DNA of 64,000 nucleotides. It comes from Nocardioides sp. B-3 (GTDB lineage: Bacteria; Actinomycetota; Actinomycetes; Propionibacteriales; Nocardioidaceae). Where the stretch lies: contig NZ_CP087968.1 in NCBI RefSeq assembly GCF_024703895.1, forward strand, positions 3,410,001 through 3,474,000. The letters are read 5' to 3'. The position numbers were made by a program, and so were the translations under genes. This document shows, in pieces, positions 59,468 through 64,000 of the stretch (position 1 is the first letter of the stretch; each line of letters begins with the position of its first letter). Below the pieces are notes generated by a model. It was not told where the DNA came from. It did not search any database and saw only the letters and a program-made list of their open reading frames with translations.

Positions 59468-60302
59468 CCGGCCCGCTCGAGGGCGGCCGGGCGGGCGTTG
59501 ACCGACCCCAGCAGCTCTGGCGCCATCCGGCCCGCGGCGAGCTTGAGCACCGCCGCGGGGGCGACCAGGAAGGCGGGGCGGCCGACGGCCTCGGCGAGCG
59601 TCTTCGTGAATTCGGCATTGGTCGGGGTCTCGGGGCAGCAGAGGTTGAACTCGCCCGAGACGTCGCGCGACTCGGCGAGGTAGGACGCGGCGCCGACCCA
59701 GTCACGCAGCGAGATGATCGGGAAGTACTGCTCGCCGTTGCCGACCTTCGCGCCGAGGCCGAGCTGGAAGACGCGCCTGAGCTCCTTGAGCGGCGACGAG
59801 CTGCGGTCCATCACCGGGGCGGTGCGCAGCACGCACACCCGGGCACCGGCCTCCTTCGCGGGCGCGGTCGCGGCTTGCCACTCGCGGGTGACGTTGGTGA
59901 GGAAGGTGTCGCCGACGCTGTCGGACTCCTCCGTCAAGGGCTGGGCTCCGTGGTCGCCGTACCAGCCGATGCCGTTGCCGGCGAGGAAGGCGGGCGGGCG
60001 CTCGGCCTTGGCGATGGCTCGCGCCAGCACGTCGGTGGTGGCGACCCTGCTCTCGAGCACCGAGTGCGCGCCTTGGCCGAGTGTGGGTTGCCCGCGATGT
60101 TCACGCCGGCGAGGTTGACCACGACGTCGGAGCGATCGATGACCGCCCGGTCGAGGTCGTCGGCGTAGGGATCCCACCGCGACTGGTGGCTCGTCTCCGG
60201 CGCCCGCCGGACAAGATGGGTGACTTCGTGGCCCCCGACCCGCAGGTGCTCGGTCAGGTGGGTGCCGAGGAACCCTGATGCTCCGGCGATGACGACGCGC
60301 AT
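59413..60302 (-). CDS. TIGR01777-family NAD-dependent epimerase (frameshifted)
   Basis: An extended SDR-fold protein of about 297 residues. MRVVIAGASGFLGTHLTEHL is the cofactor-binding motif and DVVVNLAGVNIAG the second conserved block. NGIGWYGDHGAQPLTEESDS, the family hallmark (S/NxxGxYG), and FPIISLRDWVGAASYLAESR follow, then VSGEFNLCCPETPTNAEFTK. One slip lies near 60085. Related to SulA/YfcH; the substrate is unknown. It is co-directional with, and 35 bases downstream of, the ABC exporter gene. Confidence 0.9.
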
Positions 60303-60337
60303 GCCACCCAGCCAACCAGACGCCGCAAGGATGAGGT

Positions 60338-63300
60338 TCAGCCGGAGAGGTGGGCCCACTTCCGCGACAGCACCGACCACGGCCCGGCATCGACGACGCG
60401 TCCACCGTCGAGGACCACCACCCGGTCGGCCTGCGCGAGCGCAGCCGCCTTGCTGGTCGCGCCGATGACGGTCCGACCGCCCGCGCGCAGTGCCGACCAC
60501 AGCTCGAGCTCGGTGGTCGCGTCGAGGGCGGAGCTGACGTCGTCGGCCAGCAACAGGTCGGCGTCGCACGCAACCGCACGGGCCAGCGCGAGACGCTGGA
60601 CCTGACCCCCGGAGAGTCGCACACCGCGGTGCCCGACGAGCGAGTCCGGCCCGCCCGCCTCGGCCACGTCGCGGCCCATCCGCGCCGTCTCCGGGGGCCG
60701 GCATGACCGTGCGGCCCGGGTGGTCGAGCCCGACGTTGCCGCTGAAGGTGCCCGACAGCACGCGCGGCACTGGGCCACGTGCGACACCAGTGCCGGACGC
60801 AGCTCGGCCTGCGCATCCTCGACGACCCGGTCGTTCCAGCGGACCTCGCCGGTGGTGCTGACGAGACCGGCCGGGGCAGCGAGCAGGCTCGACTTGCCCG
60901 ACCCCACCTGTCCGAGCAGCAGCACCAGCTCGCCGGCGGAGACCGTCAGGTCGACGCCCCGGACGCCGATGGTGCCGTCGTCGTGGACGGCCGAGAAGTC
61001 GCTCAGCGCCGGGCTGCGCAACGGGTCGCGGCGCGGTTGGTCGGGCGTCGGGCCGGTGCCCTCGACCGTGGTCGACGCCGGGCGGCAGGTCCATCAGGTC
61101 GCCGCCACCGGCGAGGCGGCTGGTGGCGGTCATCCACGCCCGCACGCCGGGCGCCTCGGTGACCACCGCGCCGGCGACGCGGCCGAACCAGTCGAATCCG
61201 CTGACGGCGTTGGCCACCAGCAGGGCGGTCGCGAGCCCCCACTCACCGGTCAGCAGACCTGCCCACGCGGCGACGACCCCGCACTGCACCATCACGACGG
61301 GCACGCCGTCGAGCAGCGCCTGCACGCGATGCTCGCGCACCGCCGCGTCGACGCGCCCGCTGTCGACCGCGCGCAGGTGGGCGTGGACCTGCGGCGTCGC
61401 CGCCGCCAGCTTGACGGTGCGGACCGACTCGAGGGCGGAGACCGGGGACTGGCCGAAGACGGCGCGCGAGGTCGAGGCGGCGGCGGCCGACCGACCGGCG
61501 ACCCGGCGCCCCATGGTCGAGGCCAGCGCCGACGCGACCATCACGGTGATCAGCACCGCGCCCGCCAGCCACGTGCCGGCGATCAGCGCGGTCACGGCCG
61601 CGACGACGAGCCCGTTGACGAAATCCACCCAGCGGTCGGTGTAGCGGGCGAGCCGGTCGGCGTCCATGGTGCGGGCCACGACCTCGCCGGGCGGGGTGCG
61701 CTCGAGCCGGTGCTGCGACGTCTGCCCGTGCAGCACGGCCGCGCGGACCCGCAGCCGCACCTCCACCCACCAGTGCGGGTAGGTGCGGAAGGCCTGCGAG
61801 AGCAGCAGCGGGCTGATCACCGGGGGACACGACGAGGGCGGCAGCGAGCGCGGTGGGGCGCTCACCGGCTTGCAGGTCGGTGACGATGTGCCCCCAGATC
61901 CAGCCCGTGACGGCACCGAACGCACCGGTCAGGGAGGCGATCAGGAACAGGAACGCCCCGACCAGTCCCCACTGCGGTTGGATGCTGACCGTGTGCAGGA
62001 CCTGCCCGGACAGGCTCGGCATGGGAGCGAGCACCGGTGGCGGAGGAGGGGTGGTGCTGCGGCGTACGGACCCGATGGAGGAGTCGTCGTGGTGGTGCTC
62101 CTCGATGACGGCCTCGTGCGCGGCCGCGTCGAGCAGGGTGCGGAACGGGCCGGCCTCGGTGGCGAGCCGGCCGCGCGGCCCCTGCTGCACGATCCGACCC
62201 GACTCCGGGACGGCGACCCGCTCGGCACGCTCGGTGGTGGAGAGCCGGTGGGCCACGAGGATGCCGGTGCGACCCGAGATCAGGCGGTCGGCGGCACGGA
62301 CCACCCGCGCCTCGGTCACCGGGTCCATGCGTGCCGTGGCCTCGTCGAGGACGACCACGCTGACGTCGCGCACGAGGAGCCGGGCGAACGCGACGAGCTG
62401 CTCCTCGCCGGCGGACAGGCTGGTGCCGCCGGGGCCGAGCACGGTGTCGAGCCCGACGGGCAGGCCGGCCACCCAGTCGGTGAGGCCGAGCTCGGCGATC
62501 GCCGCCTCGACGGTGGCGCGGGGGACGTCGTCGAAGAGGGTGACGTTCTCGGCGAGGGTGCCGGCGAGCACCTCGGTGCGCTGGGTGACGACGCCGACCG
62601 CAGCACGCAGCTGTTGCAGGTCGAGGTCGCGCACGTCGGTGCCGCCGAGCAGCACGGTGCCGCGGGGCGGTTCGACGGCGCGCGAGAGCAGCGACGCCGG
62701 GGTCGACTTGCCAGAGCCGGTGCGGCCGACGAGGGCGCAGGTGTGGCCGGCCGGAACGAGGAGGTCGACGTCGCGCAGGGCGAAGCTGCCGGTGCCGTAG
62801 CTGAACTCGAGGTCGCGGAACTCCACGTCGAGCGGGCCCTCGGGCAGCGGCAGGCCGCCGTTCGGCTCGGCGGGGAGGCGAGCATCCCGCGGAGTCGCAG
62901 GACCGCGCCGAACCCTTCCTGCAGGTCGGGCAGGTGGCGCGCCAGCATGTCGACGCCGCCGACGAACATCGTCGTCACCGGGAACAGCGTCACGAGGCGA
63001 GCCGTGGACAGGTCGCCGGACAGGACCAGCGCGATGCCGACGACGCCGACCGCGGCCGGGGCTCCGTGCAGGAGCCCACCACTGCGCCGGGTGATGCGGG
63101 TCTCGACCAGCAGCACGGCGTCGAGAGTGCGGTGGACCACGGACGCCGGGTGGGCGTTGCGCCGCAGGACGTGCGCCCGGCCCAGCGACGTACGCAGGTC
63201 GTCACGGGCGGCGACGCCCTCCTCGGTGGAGGCGGCGTGGTCGGTCCAGGGCGGCTTCCTCGATGACCTTGAACTTCGAGACCGGGGGCAGCAGCCGGCG

Positions 63301-63846
63301 CACGGACATGAACGCCACCGCTGCGGTGAGCGGGAACAGGAAGGCGGCGGGCCACCACGTCAGGCTGGCCACCACCCAGAGCGGACCCGAGGCCGGGAAG
63401 GTGCGTGCCGCCATCCACACGCCCCAGCGCATCAGCTGGCCGACCTCCCGTGTGTCGTCGTCGATGCGGTCGAGGATCTCGCCGACGGCCTGCTCGGAGA
63501 GCTCGGCCGGGGGTTGTGCCATCGCCGCGTCGAGGAGGTCGGAGCGGAGCTGGCCCTCGGCGCGATCGACCACGGTGGCCCACATCGTCTTGGCGATGGT
63601 GTCGACCACAGCGCCGCCCACCACGCACACCGCGAGCAGCACCACCAGCCGAGAGGCGGCGTCGTCGGCCAGCCGCCCGGCGAACATCGCGCCGAGGGAC
63701 GCCGCGACTGCCCCGAACAGCGACATCGAGAAGCAGAGCACCGTCAGCGGACGTCGGACCCGGCGCCAGTCGACCGGCATCCGTGGCGGCGGCGGCGACG
63801 CTGGCGTCCCCCGCATGGTCTCCGACTCGAGCTGTGTCCCCGTCAC
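60338..63846 (-). CDS. Fused full-length ABC exporter, TMD-NBD-TMD-NBD (frameshifted)
   Basis: A single polypeptide of about 1170 residues. TMD1 (1-310) is followed by NBD1, with Walker A VGRTGSGKST near 375, signature LSAGEEQLVAFARLL near 475, Walker B VVVLDEATARMD near 497 and switch histidine LVAHRLST. After a Pro-rich linker come TMD2 (from about 615) and NBD2, with Walker A LGQVGSGKSS near 978, LSGGQVQRLALARAV near 1076, LLLADDVSSALD near 1100 and IGATSKAA with no switch histidine. Slips lie near 63235, 62880, 61830, 61060 and 60690. NBD1 keeps the catalytic glutamate but has a poor signature; NBD2 has the reverse, implying one active site. The start is a GTG. Substrate unknown; an exporter by fold. 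Confidence 0.88.
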
Positions 63847-63909
63847 TGATCAGACGCTACGCGTCGGCACCGACATCGCGCGATCCTTTTCGGCTGCCCA
63901 GAAATGACG

Positions 63910-63942
63910 AGACCCCGGCGCCGAAGCAACCGGGGTCTCGCT
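63910..63942. terminator. Terminator between the acyltransferase-like gene and the ABC exporter
   Basis: GAGACCCCGG and CCGGGGTCTC form a perfect 10-bp stem around a 13-base loop. It begins 8 bases after the stop codon (minus strand) of the gene entering from the right edge and lies 64 bases before the exporter start, so it should separate the two. Confidence 0.75.
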
Positions 63943-63949
63943 CTCGAGG

Positions 63950-64000
63950 TCAGACCTCGAACTGGCCACCCTCGAGGCGCGCCTTGACCGCGGCCGGGAA
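63950..64000 (-). CDS. C-terminal end of a gene, possibly dihydrolipoamide acyltransferase
   Basis: Only the last 16 codons are present, FPAAVKARLEGGQFEV and a stop. The pattern (V-K-A-R-L-E-G-G-x-F) resembles the extreme C-terminus of E2 acyltransferases of 2-oxo acid dehydrogenases, and a lipoyl-dependent enzyme would suit the nearby lipA-lipB pair. The evidence is too short for more than a suggestion. Confidence 0.4.
   Translation of the reverse strand, partial: FPAAVKARLEGGQFEV

Noticed and set aside
61783-63849. A 688-codon plus-strand frame over the ABC exporter
   Set aside because: The minus strand carries Walker, signature and membrane segments in order; the plus-strand translation is Gly/Arg-rich low-complexity sequence.
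1-64000. tRNA or rRNA genes
   Set aside because: I looked for T-loop GGTTCGAATCC-like sequences and conserved rRNA blocks by eye and found none; a short or divergent tRNA could still be missed without a covariance search.

Overview
The window is a high-GC actinobacterial chromosome segment. GTG starts, the lipB-lipA-DUF4191 order, a type I glutamine synthetase next to a type III enzyme, an allantoin-degradation cluster and an ECF sigma/YCII pair all suggest Nocardioidaceae, probably Nocardioides. The genus is an inference from gene content only. Many otherwise conserved genes are broken by single-base insertions or deletions, and the reading frame resumes immediately in another phase. This looks like uncorrected sequencing error rather than mass gene decay, so I annotate full gene spans and give the approximate break points.

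Layout: 0-5 kb carries a cupin tail, a 5'-3' exonuclease, a secreted Ig-like protein and ferredoxin-NADP reductase (fprA), with a divergent LysR regulator. 5.9-11.6 kb is a Wadjet-type anti-plasmid operon, jetA-jetB-jetC, with no jetD in the window. 11.8-28.7 kb holds a secreted zinc metalloprotease with thrombospondin type 3 repeats, an ECF sigma factor with its YCII partner, a slipin, glyoxalase-like proteins, a DUF222/HNH protein, a purine-catabolism run (DUF6986 lyase-like protein, allantoinase, (S)-ureidoglycine aminohydrolase), a hemolysin III-like protein, trmL, a condensation-domain acyltransferase and a glycosyltransferase.

28.7-35.9 kb looks like an eroded mobile region: a nucleotidyltransferase toxin-antitoxin-like pair, a RepSA-type replication initiator with two small upstream genes, a HigBA module, and an IS110-family element with a structured leader.

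35.9-51.1 kb looks like an integrated mobilizable element. It lies between two 25-bp direct repeats that copy the 3' end of glnA, and identical 25-bp motifs sit just inside each end. It encodes a tyrosine integrase, an excisionase, a MobF relaxase preceded by nine 13-bp tandem repeats, a PD-(D/E)xK-like nuclease, and cargo. The cargo includes a GIY-YIG/DUF3883 nuclease divergent from an AbiE-like pair across a perfect operator palindrome, and two uncharacterised genes.

51.1-64 kb is housekeeping: glnA, type III glutamine synthetase, a LppX-like lipoprotein, an RDD membrane protein, a DUF4191 protein, lipA, lipB, a TIGR01777 epimerase, a fused full-length ABC exporter with complementary degenerate ATP sites, and the tail of what may be a dihydrolipoamide acyltransferase gene. 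No rRNA, tRNA or CRISPR array was seen.
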